NCBI GenBank assembly: GCA_020723405.1
Contig: DYIY01000019.1
Coordinates: 1-56,236 of the forward strand
Direction of reading: 5' to 3'
From: Thiobacillus denitrificans
Lineage (GTDB): Bacteria; Pseudomonadota; Gammaproteobacteria; Burkholderiales; Thiobacillaceae
DNA length: 56,236 nt
Both the position numbers and the translations under genes were made by a program. Numbering within the stretch: position 1 is the first letter of the stretch; the number at the start of each line of letters is the position of its first letter. A model generated the notes under the pieces. It was not told the DNA's origin and did not search any database. It worked only from the letters and a program-made list of their open reading frames with translations. This document shows, piece by piece, positions 24,008 through 31,688 of the stretch.

Positions 24008-25213
24008 CTACCGATACAACAACATCCCGCCAATCTCCTCCAGCCAGGCCGCCTCATCGGCCCGCGCCAGGGCCCCCAGGTCGCCGGGCAGGGCGGCGGG
24101 GTCGTCCACCCATTCCCGCAGGGCCGGGCTGCCGTTGATCAGGTCGATGGCCAGCCGGTCGTGTTCGTATTCGTAGGGGAAATCCCGCCACAGGGGGTAG
24201 TCCGGGCGCAGCTTGCGCAGGGCCTTGAAGGCCAGGGCCATGAGCCGCCAGGGGCGGAAGGCGGCGTGGTCGTAGGCGCCGTCCTCCACGTGGATCTGCA
24301 CCCCGGCGCAGAGCTGGCCCGCGTGCTTGTGGAAGGTGGGCTCGAACCAGCATGCCCGCAGGCGGCAGCCGGCCAGCCAGGAGGGGGAGAGGTGGCGCAT
24401 TTCGGCCAGGAGCTGGCGGGTGTCCAGATCCGGGGCGCCGAACAGTTCCAGGGGGCGGGTGGTGCCCCGGCCTTCCGACAGGGTGGTGCCTTCCAGCATG
24501 ACCGTGCCAGCGTAGGCCCGGGCCATGGCCAGGTTGGCAGCATTGGGGCTGGGGTTCACCCAGTTGCGTTGCCCCAGGGGCCAGCCGTATCCGGGGGCGG
24601 CCTCCGGCTGCCAGCCTTCCAGGGCGATGACCCGGTAGTCCACGTCCAGTTTGAAGTGGCGGATGAACCAGTGGCCCATCTCCCCCAGGGTGAGGCCGTG
24701 GCGCATGGGCATGGGGCCGGCGCCGACGAAGCTCTCCCAGCCGTCCTTGAGGGCCAGGCCTTCCACCGGGCGGCCAGCCGGGTTGGGGCGGTCCAGCACC
24801 CACACGGACTTGCCGCGCCGGGCGCAGGCTTCCAGCACGTAACGCAGAGTGGTGATGAAGGTGTAGATGCGGCAGCCCAGGTCCTGGAGGTCCACCAGCA
24901 GCACGTCGAAGCTGTCCAGCATGGCGTCGGTGGGGCGGCGCACTTCACCGTAGAGGCTGTACACGGGAATGCCCAGTTCCGGATCGTGGAAGTCCGGGGA
25001 TTCCATCATGTTGTCCTGCTTGTCGCCGCGCAGGCCGTGCTGGGGGCCGAAGGCGGCGGTGAGGTGCAGGTCCGGCAGGGCGGCCAGGGCGTCCAGGGCG
25101 TGGGTCAGGTCCGGGGTCACCGAGGCGGGATGGGCCAGCAGGGCCACCCGGCGGGTCCGCAAGGGGGCGCGCAGGGCAGGGTCGGCGAGGAGGCGGTCGA
25201 GGCCGGTCTTCAT
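24008..25213 (-). CDS. namZ: DUF1343 family exo-beta-N-acetylmuramidase (NamZ-like)
   Basis: 401 residues, start MKTGLDRLLADPA chosen because its ATG overlaps the stop of the upstream DOMON-like gene (ATGA). The DUF1343 pattern is clear: RRVALLAHPASVT, FGPQHGLRGDKQDNMMES...PVYSLYGEVRRPTDAML, DVLLVDLQDLGCRIYTFITTLRYVLEA, VLDRPNPAGR, GLTLGEMG, and WVNPSPNAANLAMARAYAGTVMLEGTTLSEGRGTTRPLELFG. Characterised NamZ removes terminal MurNAc from peptidoglycan fragments. No signal peptide is visible from this start, so it probably acts in the cytoplasm on recycled muropeptides, or its export signal is missed. Confidence 0.9.
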   Translation of the reverse strand: MKTGLDRLLADPALRAPLRTRRVALLAHPASVTPDLTHALDALAALPDLHLTAAFGPQHGLRGDKQDNMMESPDFHDPELGIPVYSLYGEVRRPTDAMLDSFDVLLVDLQDLGCRIYTFITTLRYVLEACARRGKSVWVLDRPNPAGRPVEGLALKDGWESFVGAGPMPMRHGLTLGEMGHWFIRHFKLDVDYRVIALEGWQPEAAPGYGWPLGQRNWVNPSPNAANLAMARAYAGTVMLEGTTLSEGRGTTRPLELFGAPDLDTRQLLAEMRHLSPSWLAGCRLRACWFEPTFHKHAGQLCAGVQIHVEDGAYDHAAFRPWRLMALAFKALRKLRPDYPLWRDFPYEYEHDRLAIDLINGSPALREWVDDPAALPGDLGALARADEAAWLEEIGGMLLYR

Positions 25214-25755
25214 GGTCGGGCGTGGGGCAGGTCCAGGGAAAGGGTGAATGTAGCAGGGTGATGGAAGTCCGGCTTGCCCGGGGCGTGGGCCAGGGCCCAG
25301 TAGCTGATGCCGCCGCTGGATTCCTCCAGTACGACCGTGAGGCCCAGGGCCAGGTGGCGGCCGGCGGGCAGCAGGGGGGTGGGCAGGTCCACGGTCAGGC
25401 TGAATCCCGACTCGTCCAGGTGGCGGCGGATGTCCGGGGCGGCGCCGGCCTCCAGGGGCCCGCCCTGGCGGTAGGCGGCGAAGGCGAAGGCCTGCCACTG
25501 GCCCGAAGGGGAGAAGTTGAACTCCCGGTAGGGGCCGCCGGGGGCCGGGGCGGCGAACAGTTCGCAACAGGTGTGTCGCCACAGGCCGTCGCAGCGGGAC
25601 GGGGGTGCGGGGTCCGGCAGGCGCAGGCGCCGGGGGTCGGCCTGCACCCGGTAGTGGAGGGCCAGGCCGCCGCTGCCATGGCGGTGGACGGTGACCTGGA
25701 TGGCGCAGGGAAAGCCGGCGGGGGTGTCGGGGTGGCAGACCAGGGCGTGGGGCAT
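25210..25755 (-). CDS. DOMON-like domain-containing protein
   Basis: 181 residues, one beta-sandwich of the DOMON_DOH-like type. Typical segments: LALHYRVQADPRRLRLP, RCDGLWRHTCCELFAAPAPGGPYREFNFSPSGQWQAFAFAAYR, GFSLTVDLPTPLLP and LGLTVVLEESSGGISYWALAHAPGKPDFHHPATFTLSLD. DOMON folds bind haem or sugars; here the ligand is unknown. No signal peptide is visible. It overlaps the NamZ-like gene by 4 bp, a conserved pairing that suggests a shared role with sugars or wall fragments. The ATG abuts a heptanucleotide repeat, with no Shine-Dalgarno visible. Confidence 0.85.
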   Translation of the reverse strand: MPHALVCHPDTPAGFPCAIQVTVHRHGSGGLALHYRVQADPRRLRLPDPAPPSRCDGLWRHTCCELFAAPAPGGPYREFNFSPSGQWQAFAFAAYRQGGPLEAGAAPDIRRHLDESGFSLTVDLPTPLLPAGRHLALGLTVVLEESSGGISYWALAHAPGKPDFHHPATFTLSLDLPHARP

Positions 25756-25800
25756 GGGATGGGGGATGGGGGATGGGGGATGGGGGATGGGGGATGGGGG
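25754..25800. repeat. Heptanucleotide tandem repeat (ATGGGGG)6 at the DOMON-like gene start
   Basis: Six perfect copies of ATGGGGG run from 25759 to 25800, preceded by a partial copy that merges with the start codon on the minus strand. On the coding strand the leader reads CCCCCAT repeated. Seven is not a multiple of three, so slippage would move promoter and leader relative to the start. The G-rich strand offers six G5 tracts, enough for G-quadruplex formation. Confidence 0.9.
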
Positions 25801-25841
25801 ATGAAGCCATGGCCGGTTTGCTATCGCAAGGCATAAGACCT

Positions 25842-25857
25842 TGTCACGAACGCGACA
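25842..25857 (+). promoter_or_regulatory. NifA upstream activator sequence of nifV
   Basis: TGT-CACGAACGCG-ACA is an exact TGT-N10-ACA site, extended to the dyad TTGTC...GACAA. It lies 94 bp upstream of the nifV -24 element, the same distance as at the iscA-nif promoter. Confidence 0.8.
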
Positions 25858-25951
25858 ATCCCCTCCGGGGGTAGGGCATCACACATGGAGTTGGACCGAT
25901 TCAAGATGTAAAAGTCCTTTGTGCACAAGGGCTTGTGGAGGATTCGGGGGG

Positions 25952-25967
25952 TGGCATGGGCCTTGCA
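25952..25967 (+). promoter_or_regulatory. Sigma-54 promoter of the nifV operon
   Basis: TGGCATGGGCCTTGCA has the invariant GG and GC with correct spacing and matches TGGCAY-N5-TTGCW. It lies 35 bp before the nifV ATG and gives nifV-nifM its own nitrogen-fixation promoter. Confidence 0.9.
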
Positions 25968-26002
25968 AATGTCTGAGCAAGGAGACCATCCGGACCACCG
26001 CC

Positions 26003-27148
26003 ATGAGCCGCACCATCATCATCGACGACACCACCCTGCGGGACGGGGAGCAGACCGCCGGGGTGGCCTTCACCCTGGAGGAGAAGCTGGACATCGCCCG
26101 CCGGCTGGATGCCCTGGGGGTGCAGGAGCTGGAGGTGGGTATCCCGGCCATGGGTCCCGCCGAATGCGACGGCATCCGCGCCGTTGGCTCCCTGGGCCTG
26201 AAGGCGAAACTGGTGGCCTGGAGCCGCATGCGCCTGCCGGACATCGAGGCCTGCCGCAACCTGAAGGTGGACCTGATCGACGTGTCCATCTCCGTCTCCG
26301 ACATCCACCTGGCCAGGAAGCTGAAGAAGGATCGGGCCTTCGTGCTGAAGAGCATCGCCGACCTGGTGCCCCGGGCCCTGGACCAGGGGCTGGAGGTCAT
26401 CGTCGGCTGCGAGGACGCTTCCCGGGCCGATCCCGAATTTCTCATGCGGGTGGCCGATGCCGCCCAGAACGCCGGGGCCCGGCGCCTGCGCTTCGCCGAC
26501 ACCCTGGGGGTCATGGAGCCCTTCGGCGTGTTCGAGGCCATTTCCAACCTGCGTTCCGTGGTGGATCTGGAGATCGAGATGCACGCCCACGACGACCTGG
26601 GCCTGGCCACGGCCAACACCCTGGCCGCCTGCCGGGCCGGGGCCAGTCACGTGAACACCACGGTGAACGGCCTGGGTGAACGGGCCGGTAACGCTCCTCT
26701 GGAAGAAGTGGCCCTGGGCCTGTCCAAGCTTTACGGTTTCAGCACCGGCGTGGACCTGTCCGGCTTCCCCGCCCTGTCGGAACGGGTGGCCGCCGCTTCG
26801 GGCCGGCCCATTCCCTGGCAGAAGAGCGTGGTGGGTGAAGGGGTGTTCACCCACGAAGCGGGCATCCACGTGGACGGCCTGCTCAAGGATCCGGAAACCT
26901 ACCAGGGCTTCGATCCCCGGGAAGTGGGCCGGGATCACAAGCTGGTGGTGGGCAAGCATTCCGGTTCCCACGGGGTCATCGCCGCCTACGCCCGCATGGG
27001 CCTCAACCTGAGCCCCGCCGAAGCCCGGGAACTGCTGCCCGACATCCGCGCCTTCGCCGAGAAGGCCAAGCGCTCCCCCGCCGACCATGAGCTGGTGTTC
27101 ATCTACCAGAGGCTCATCGGTCGCAGCGCGCCGGGTGCCATGCACTGA
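26003..27148 (+). CDS. nifV: Homocitrate synthase NifV
   Basis: 381 residues, DRE-TIM metallolyase family. It condenses acetyl-CoA and 2-oxoglutarate to homocitrate, the organic ligand of FeMo-co. The N-terminal [18 protein letters not shown] carries the DRE-type Arg-Asp metal motif, [46 protein letters not shown] the metal histidines and the second signature, and [30 protein letters not shown] the C-terminal part. Length matches NifV rather than the longer LeuA, and there is no regulatory domain. The ATG is the first plausible start; AAGGAG lies about 19 nt upstream, rather far. It is the first gene of the nifV-cysE-orf-nifW-nifZ-nifM operon. Confidence 0.96.
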   Translation: MSRTIIIDDTTLRDGEQTAGVAFTLEEKLDIARRLDALGVQELEVGIPAMGPAECDGIRAVGSLGLKAKLVAWSRMRLPDIEACRNLKVDLIDVSISVSDIHLARKLKKDRAFVLKSIADLVPRALDQGLEVIVGCEDASRADPEFLMRVADAAQNAGARRLRFADTLGVMEPFGVFEAISNLRSVVDLEIEMHAHDDLGLATANTLAACRAGASHVNTTVNGLGERAGNAPLEEVALGLSKLYGFSTGVDLSGFPALSERVAAASGRPIPWQKSVVGEGVFTHEAGIHVDGLLKDPETYQGFDPREVGRDHKLVVGKHSGSHGVIAAYARMGLNLSPAEARELLPDIRAFAEKAKRSPADHELVFIYQRLIGRSAPGAMH

Positions 27149-27173
27149 GGAGATGGGGATGATCGCGGTGTTC

Positions 27174-27290
27174 AAATCCCCCCTATCCCCCCTGTTGCAA
27201 AGGGGGGGGCCCTTGGATGGCGGGCTCCTGGTGGACGCCCCCCTTTGCAAAAGGGGGGCCGGGGGGGATTTCGCCTCGGCCGAAATCCCC
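27174..27290. repeat. Compound palindromic element between nifV and cysE/nifP
   Basis: The left arm (27174-27208) begins AAATCCCCCC and contains TTGCAAAGGGGGG; the right arm (27238-27271) is its near-perfect inverse, starting CCCCCCTTTGCAAAA and ending GGGGGGATTT. Each arm can also fold on itself. A second perfect 10-bp stem follows: GGGGATTTCG (27264-27273) with CGAAATCCCC (27281-27290). The element fills nearly the whole gap. It resembles non-autonomous dispersed palindromic repeats; no transposase gene is present. Confidence 0.85.
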
Positions 27291-27308
27291 AAAGCGTCAG
27301 GCTAAACC

Positions 27309-28082
27309 ATGGACACCGCCATGCCCCCCCTCACCAAGGTCCCCGAGCCCGGCCTGCTGGCCCTGCTGAAGGAAGACGTGGCCTGCGTCTTCCAGCGGGA
27401 TCCGGCGGCCCGTTCCACCTTCGAGGTGGTGACCACCTACCCGGGCGTCCACGCCATCCTGCTGCAACGCATCGCCCATCGCCTGTGGCGGGCGGGACTG
27501 CGCTTTCCGGCCCGTTTCCTGTCCTGGCTGGCCCGCTTGCTGACCAACGTGGACATCCACCCGGGCGCCCGCCTGGGCCGGCGTTTCTTCATCGACCACG
27601 GGGCCGGGGTGGTGATCGGCGAGACCGCCGAGATCGGCGACGACGTGACCCTGTACCACGGCGTCACCCTGGGGGGTACCACCTGGAACAAGGGCAAGCG
27701 CCATCCCACCCTGGAGGACGGGGTGGTGGTGGGGGCCGGGGCCAAGATCCTGGGGGCCATCACCCTGGGCAAGGGGGTGCGGGTGGGGGCCAATTCCGTG
27801 GTGGTCAAGGACGTGCCCGCCGAACGCACGGTGGTGGGCATTCCCGGGCGCATCGTGCTGCGCCAGGACGACCCGGGGCCGGACAACATCTATGGCATCA
27901 ACCTGGACCACCACCTGATTCCCGATCCGGTGGGCCGGGCCATCGCCTGCCTGATGGAACGCATCGAAGTGCTGGAAGGGCGGCTGCGCCAGCAGGGCGG
28001 GGAAGTGGAAGGCCAGTGTTCCACCTGTGCCGCCGACGACCTGTGCGGCACGGAAATCGCAAAAAAAATGAAGAGGGGATGA
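27309..28082 (+). CDS. nifP: Serine O-acetyltransferase, nif-linked (CysE2/NifP)
   Basis: 257 residues. It makes O-acetylserine from serine and acetyl-CoA for cysteine synthesis, boosting sulfur supply for nitrogenase clusters. The left-handed beta-helix hexapeptide repeats are evident in [70 protein letters not shown]...[24 protein letters not shown], with the catalytic His/Asp in IDHG and YHGVTLGG. The C-terminal tail after the usual end carries a cysteine group ([12 protein letters not shown]). A less likely start is the ATG at 27321 (MPPLTK). It belongs to the nifV operon, as cysE1 does in Azotobacter. Confidence 0.93.
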   Translation: MDTAMPPLTKVPEPGLLALLKEDVACVFQRDPAARSTFEVVTTYPGVHAILLQRIAHRLWRAGLRFPARFLSWLARLLTNVDIHPGARLGRRFFIDHGAGVVIGETAEIGDDVTLYHGVTLGGTTWNKGKRHPTLEDGVVVGAGAKILGAITLGKGVRVGANSVVVKDVPAERTVVGIPGRIVLRQDDPGPDNIYGINLDHHLIPDPVGRAIACLMERIEVLEGRLRQQGGEVEGQCSTCAADDLCGTEIAKKMKRG

Positions 28083-28088
28083 GGACCC

Positions 28089-28604
28089 ATGGACCTGATG
28101 GATTTCGACCAACCCACGCTCTACTACGACGACCCGGTGAGCCCGGAGGTAGAAGCCTTGCTCAAGGAAGCCAGCGCCCTCTACGGTGAGGACGGCGCCG
28201 AGGCCGCCCTGCTGCGGGCCTACTTCCTGGCCCCGGAGCAACTGGTGGTGCTGGTGGCCCTGTACCGCTACTACTTCTACCAGCACCGGCTGGAGGACGC
28301 CCTCATCGTGGCCGACCGGGCCATGGCCGTGGCCGGCCGGCGCCTCAATCTGCCCGGCGACTGGCGCCACCTGCAAGCCGACCACGTGGGCCACGCCGTG
28401 CTGCGTTCCATGGGCCTGCTGCGCTTCTACCTGATGGTCCTCAAGGCGGCGGGCTACATCAACATGCGCCTGGAGCGCTTCGACACCGGCCATGCCATGC
28501 TGGTGAAACTCACCGAACTGGACAGCCACGACCGCCTGGGCGGCAAGGCCCTGCTGGACGTGATCACCGCCGCCGTGGCGGCCCGCATCGAGGAGGCGGC
28601 CTGA
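28089..28604 (+). CDS. Helical (TPR-like) protein of unknown function in the nif operon
   Basis: 171 residues, wholly helical, starting 6 bp after nifP with GAGGGGATGAGGAC before the ATG. Degenerate tetratricopeptide-like helices are visible: EVEALLKEASALYGEDGAEAALLRAYFLAPEQLVVLVALYRYYFYQHRLEDALIVADRAMAVAGRRL and INMRLERFDTGHAMLVKLTELDSHDRLGGKALLDVITAAV. No signal peptide, metal motif or catalytic residues are seen. Genes of this size occur between cysE and nifW in some betaproteobacterial nif clusters, so it is probably an accessory assembly factor or chaperone. I cannot name it. Confidence 0.75.
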   Translation: MDLMDFDQPTLYYDDPVSPEVEALLKEASALYGEDGAEAALLRAYFLAPEQLVVLVALYRYYFYQHRLEDALIVADRAMAVAGRRLNLPGDWRHLQADHVGHAVLRSMGLLRFYLMVLKAAGYINMRLERFDTGHAMLVKLTELDSHDRLGGKALLDVITAAVAARIEEAA

Positions 28605-28640
28605 CGCCTGCCCAACCCCATTCAACCTAGGAGAACGGAA

Positions 28641-29066
28641 ATGGACGAACTGACCCTGGACGAAGCCCTGGAAGACCTGTCTTCCGCCGAGGATTTCCTC
28701 GACTACTTCGGCATTGCCTATGACCCGGCGGTGGTTCACGTGAATCGCCTGCACATCCTGCAACGCTTTCATGACTACATCGCCAAGTCCGGGCCCCTGC
28801 CCGAAGAGGAACAGGCCCGGCGCGCCCTCTACACCAGCCTGCTGGCCCAGGCTTACCAGGACTTCGTGAAGTCCGACGCCCTCACCGAGAAGGTGTTCAA
28901 GGTGTTCCACATGCACGAGCCCCAGACCACCTTCGTGCCCCTCACCGCCATCGCCATCGCCGGCAAGAGCGGGGAACTGCCCATGCTTCAGGCCGGCAGC
29001 GGCGGCGGTTGCGGCTGCGGCAACAGCGGCTCCTGCCACAGTTCCGAAGCGGCTGCCGCAAGCTGA
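28641..29066 (+). CDS. nifW: Nitrogenase-stabilising protein NifW
   Basis: 141 residues; AGGAGA lies before the ATG. The NifW domain occupies about the first 108 residues: LTLDEALEDLSSAEDFLDYFGIAYDPAVVHVNRLHILQRFHDYIAKSG...EQARRALYTSLLAQAYQDFVKSDALTEKVFKVFHMHEP. NifW protects or helps mature the MoFe protein. A tail follows that the shorter family members lack: AGSGGGCGCGNSGSCHSS, with three cysteines in a Gly/Ser context, which could bind metal or a cluster. The gene lies between the helical orf and nifZ. Confidence 0.92.
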   Translation: MDELTLDEALEDLSSAEDFLDYFGIAYDPAVVHVNRLHILQRFHDYIAKSGPLPEEEQARRALYTSLLAQAYQDFVKSDALTEKVFKVFHMHEPQTTFVPLTAIAIAGKSGELPMLQAGSGGGCGCGNSGSCHSSEAAAAS

Positions 29067-29083
29067 CAGAAAGGGCCCAGGCC

Positions 29084-29575
29084 ATGCAGACCCGCTTCGA
29101 CTACGGCGACCAGGTTCGCCTCACCCGCAACGTGCGCAACGACGGCACCTATCCGGGCATGGATCCGGGCAACCTGCTGATCCGGCGCGGCTCCGTGGGC
29201 TTCGTCATGAACGTGGGCACCTTCCTCCAGGACCAGATCATCTACACGGTGAACTTCCTGGAGCAGGACCGCATTATCGGCTGCCGGGAAGAGGAACTGA
29301 TTCCGGCCGACGAACCCTGGACCCCCAGCCAGTTCGAGACCCGGGAAAGGGTCCGCTGCCGGCTCAACCTGTCGGTGGGCGGGGAGATTCGCGTGCCCCT
29401 GGGTGCCATCGGCGAAGTGATGAAAGTGATCCGCAACGAAGAGGCGGTCCAGTACCACGTGCACTTCTCCGGCGGCCAGGTGCTCCAGGTGCCGGAAAGC
29501 GTCCTGGAAGCGGCCCCGGCGGATGCCGAGATGGTGGCCAGCGTCACCCACGCCACGGAGGTCCGCCATGGTTGA
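29084..29575 (+). CDS. nifZ: Nitrogenase maturation protein NifZ
   Basis: 163 residues. The NifZ domain runs from FDYGDQVRLTRNVRNDGTYPGMDPGNLLIRRGSVGFVMNVGTFLQDQIIYTVNFLEQDRIIGCREEELIP. A second, related SH3-like module follows: ERVRCRLNLSVGGEIRVPLGAIGEVMKVIRNEEAVQYHVHFSGGQVLQVPESVLE. NifZ assists P-cluster formation in one half of the MoFe protein. The stop overlaps the nifM start by 8 bp. The start at MQTRFDYG is chosen over upstream in-frame codons, which overlap nifW. Confidence 0.93.
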   Translation: MQTRFDYGDQVRLTRNVRNDGTYPGMDPGNLLIRRGSVGFVMNVGTFLQDQIIYTVNFLEQDRIIGCREEELIPADEPWTPSQFETRERVRCRLNLSVGGEIRVPLGAIGEVMKVIRNEEAVQYHVHFSGGQVLQVPESVLEAAPADAEMVASVTHATEVRHG

Positions 29576-30434
29576 AACCGCGCGGCAGGACGGTGAGCTG
29601 GCCTATCTGCTGCTCAAGACCGCCAACAGCCTGTTCGGACGGAGTCCCGCTGCATTGGCCGGCGAAGAGCGGGGCCGGGTGGAAACCCTGGCCCGTCGCC
29701 AGCACCGCCTGGAAACCCTGGTGCTGTCCGCCCCCGAGGCCCGCGACGTGGTGGTGCCCCAGGCGACCCTGGAGGCGGCCCTGGCGGAGATCCGCAGCCG
29801 CTACCCGGACGAGGTGGAACTGCACAACGATCTGGCCGACAACGGCCTCACCCTGGCCGGCCTGACCCAGGCCATGGAGCGGGAGCTGAAGGTGGAAGCC
29901 ATCCTGGACAAGGAAGCCTCCCGGGCCGCCACGGTCAGCGACATCGACGTGGAGCTCTACTACCACTACCACCCGGAACAGTTCACCCGGCCGGAAACCC
30001 GCCGGACCCGGCACATCCTCGTCACCATCAACGAGGACATGGCCGAGAACCACCGGGACGCGGCCCGCCAGCGCATCGACGGCATCGCCGCCCGACTCGC
30101 CAAGGACCCGCGCCGCTTCGAGGAACAGGCCCTCAAGCATTCCGAATGCCCCACCGCCCTGAACGGCGGCCTGCTGGGTGACGTGAAGCGGGGCCAGCTC
30201 TACCCGGAACTGGACGCCCAGTTGTTCACCCTGGAAGCCGGCCAGATCGGACCGGTGGTGGAATCCCCCGTGGGCTTCCACGTGTTGTTCTGCGAGGCCA
30301 TCCAGCCCGAGGGCAAGGTGCCCCTGGGGCCCATCAAGGCCAAGGTCCGGGAAATGCTGGAAAACCGCCGCAAGCAGATCTGCCGCAAGGCCTGGCTGAA
30401 GCGCCTGGGGGAAGCGCAACGGGAAGCGGCCTGA
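29568..30434 (+). CDS. nifM: NifM, parvulin-type peptidyl-prolyl isomerase for the Fe protein
   Basis: 288 residues. The N-terminal helical part contains DGELAYLLLKTANSLFGRSPAAL. The C-terminal PpiC/parvulin domain (about 125-245) shows RRTRHILVTINEDM, AARLAKDPRRFEEQALKHSECPTALNGGLLGDVKRGQLYPELDAQLFTLEAGQIGPVVESPVGFHVLFCEA. NifM is needed to fold and activate the nitrogenase Fe protein NifH. It overlaps nifZ by 8 bp and ends the operon; the next gene is on the opposite strand. No clear terminator was found in the 78 bp that follow. Confidence 0.94.
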   Translation: MVETARQDGELAYLLLKTANSLFGRSPAALAGEERGRVETLARRQHRLETLVLSAPEARDVVVPQATLEAALAEIRSRYPDEVELHNDLADNGLTLAGLTQAMERELKVEAILDKEASRAATVSDIDVELYYHYHPEQFTRPETRRTRHILVTINEDMAENHRDAARQRIDGIAARLAKDPRRFEEQALKHSECPTALNGGLLGDVKRGQLYPELDAQLFTLEAGQIGPVVESPVGFHVLFCEAIQPEGKVPLGPIKAKVREMLENRRKQICRKAWLKRLGEAQREAA

Positions 30435-30512
30435 GTCCTGCCGGCCGGCACCGGGCTTCGGCCTGGGCAGTCAGGGCGTGGCGGGCCCGCTTCTCCCCTG
30501 CGACGGAAGCAG

Positions 30513-31142
30513 TCAGCGGATCAATCCATTCTTCAGCGCATAGTAGGTGAGCTCGCTGTTGCTGGAGAGCTTGAGTTTTTCCAACACCCGGCTCCGGTAG
30601 GTGCTGACCGTCTTCACGCTCAGGAACAGACTGTCGGCCACCCGGCCGATGCTTTCGCCCCGGGCCAGACGCAGAAACACCTGCAATTCCCGCTCCGAGA
30701 GGTATTCGTGGGCTGGCCGTGCCCCCCCGCCCAGGCTGTCGGCCATGAGTTCCGCCACGGCCGGGCTGATGAAGCGGCGGCCCCGGGCCACCGTGCGGAT
30801 GGCGCGGATGATGTCATCGGGCTCGCATTCCTTGTTGAGGTAGCCACTGGCACCCTGGCGGAGCAGGGCGATGGCGAAATGCTGTTCAGGATAGCCACTG
30901 AAGATCAGCACCGGCAGGTCCGGATAACGTACCCGGATGGCCGACAGGGCATCCACGCCGCTTTGGCTGGGCATGGCGATGTCCATCAGCAGCACGTCGA
31001 TGCCGCCCTGGCGGGCCAGATCCAGCGCTTCCCTGCCGTTGGCCGCTTCTCCGGTAACTTGCAGGTCCAGGTGGCTGGCGAAGAACTGCCTCAGGCCTGC
31101 CCTTACGATGGCGTGGTCGTCCGCGATGCCGATTCGGATCAT
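30513..31142 (-). CDS. NarL/FixJ-family response regulator
   Basis: 209 residues. The receiver has acidic residues at IADDH, phospho-acceptor Asp about 55 in VLLMDIAMP, and lysine in YLNKECEPDDI (about 105). The LuxR-type DNA-binding domain is LSERELQVFLRLARGESIGRVADSLFLSVKTVSTYRSRVLEKLKLSSNSELTYYALKNGLI, of the GacA/UvrY type. No kinase is adjacent; the HisKA_3 kinase that fits such regulators is encoded 5 kb away at the other end of the stress cluster. The regulator is divergent from the BON lipoprotein gene, and a motif shared with the csbD promoter lies between them. Confidence 0.93.
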   Translation of the reverse strand: MIRIGIADDHAIVRAGLRQFFASHLDLQVTGEAANGREALDLARQGGIDVLLMDIAMPSQSGVDALSAIRVRYPDLPVLIFSGYPEQHFAIALLRQGASGYLNKECEPDDIIRAIRTVARGRRFISPAVAELMADSLGGGARPAHEYLSERELQVFLRLARGESIGRVADSLFLSVKTVSTYRSRVLEKLKLSSNSELTYYALKNGLIR

Positions 31143-31207
31143 GGGGGTTCTCCCTGGTTGTTTTCATGAGTTTACGGCTTTCCTCAAGCCCCTGGGCAAG
31201 CAACGCC

Positions 31208-31226
31208 GTCGGCGTATTCCTACGCC
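31208..31226. promoter_or_regulatory. Putative operator GTCGGCGTATTCCTAC between regulator and BON gene
   Basis: GTCGGCGTATTCCTACGCC; its 3' part is the dyad GGCGTA-TTCC-TACGCC. A near copy (GTCGGCGTTGTCCTAC) occurs in the csbD/hemerythrin intergenic region on the opposite strand. It lies about 65 bp from the regulator start and 110 bp from the BON gene start. A binding site for the adjacent LuxR-type regulator is the simplest reading, but this is inference. Confidence 0.5.
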
Positions 31227-31336
31227 AGGATGGGCCGGGGGCCGATGGGCGCGGGGTGGCGGGACTCCCAGCATGGGGGGCGTGGCCGGGGCAATGCCGC
31301 CCCGCCGCGAACCCAAACCTTGCAAAGGAGATACCT

Positions 31337-31651
31337 ATGAAATCCAGGTTCATACTGGCACTGCTCGCCGGTGCGTGCAGCCTGCTGGCCGGCACGGGAT
31401 GCGCCGTCGTGCGCGAACAGCAGACCGTGGGCGAATACGTGGACGATGCCGCCATCACCGCCCGCATCAAGGCCCGTTTCGCCGAGGATCCCACCGTCAG
31501 CGCCCTGGCCATCAGCGTGGAAACCCTGAACGGCACGGCCCAGTTGTCCGGTTTCGCCAAGACGGCGGAGGAGCGGATGCGGGCCGAACGTCTGGCCCGG
31601 GACACGCCCGGCGTGCGCCAGGTCAACAACGGCATCCAGGTGGGCCACTGA
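31337..31651 (+). CDS. BON-domain lipoprotein
   Basis: 104 residues, with AAGGAG about 6 nt before the ATG. The signal peptide ends in a lipobox (SLLAGTGC, Cys about 22). The rest is a single BON domain: TVGEYVDDAAITARIKARFAEDPTVSALAISVETLNGTAQLSGFAKTAEERMRAERLARDTPGVRQVNNGIQVG, as in half of OsmY. Such proteins bind phospholipids and protect the envelope under osmotic or general stress. It is the first gene of the forward-reading stress set next to a LuxR-type regulator. Confidence 0.9.
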   Translation: MKSRFILALLAGACSLLAGTGCAVVREQQTVGEYVDDAAITARIKARFAEDPTVSALAISVETLNGTAQLSGFAKTAEERMRAERLARDTPGVRQVNNGIQVGH

Positions 31652-31688
31652 AGCCAGCCCGAGCCCACCCGTCGAAGCGGGATGCCGT

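Noticed and set aside
24008-25834. A single 608-residue protein covering the NamZ-like gene and the upstream repeat
   Set aside because: The N-terminal 200 residues would be repeat-encoded low complexity and an out-of-frame reading of the DOMON-like gene; the ATGA overlap marks the true NamZ start.
25841-26002. N-terminal extension of NifV (longer open frame from 25841)
   Set aside because: It would translate the NifA site and the sigma-54 promoter; homologues start at the [16 protein letters not shown] segment.
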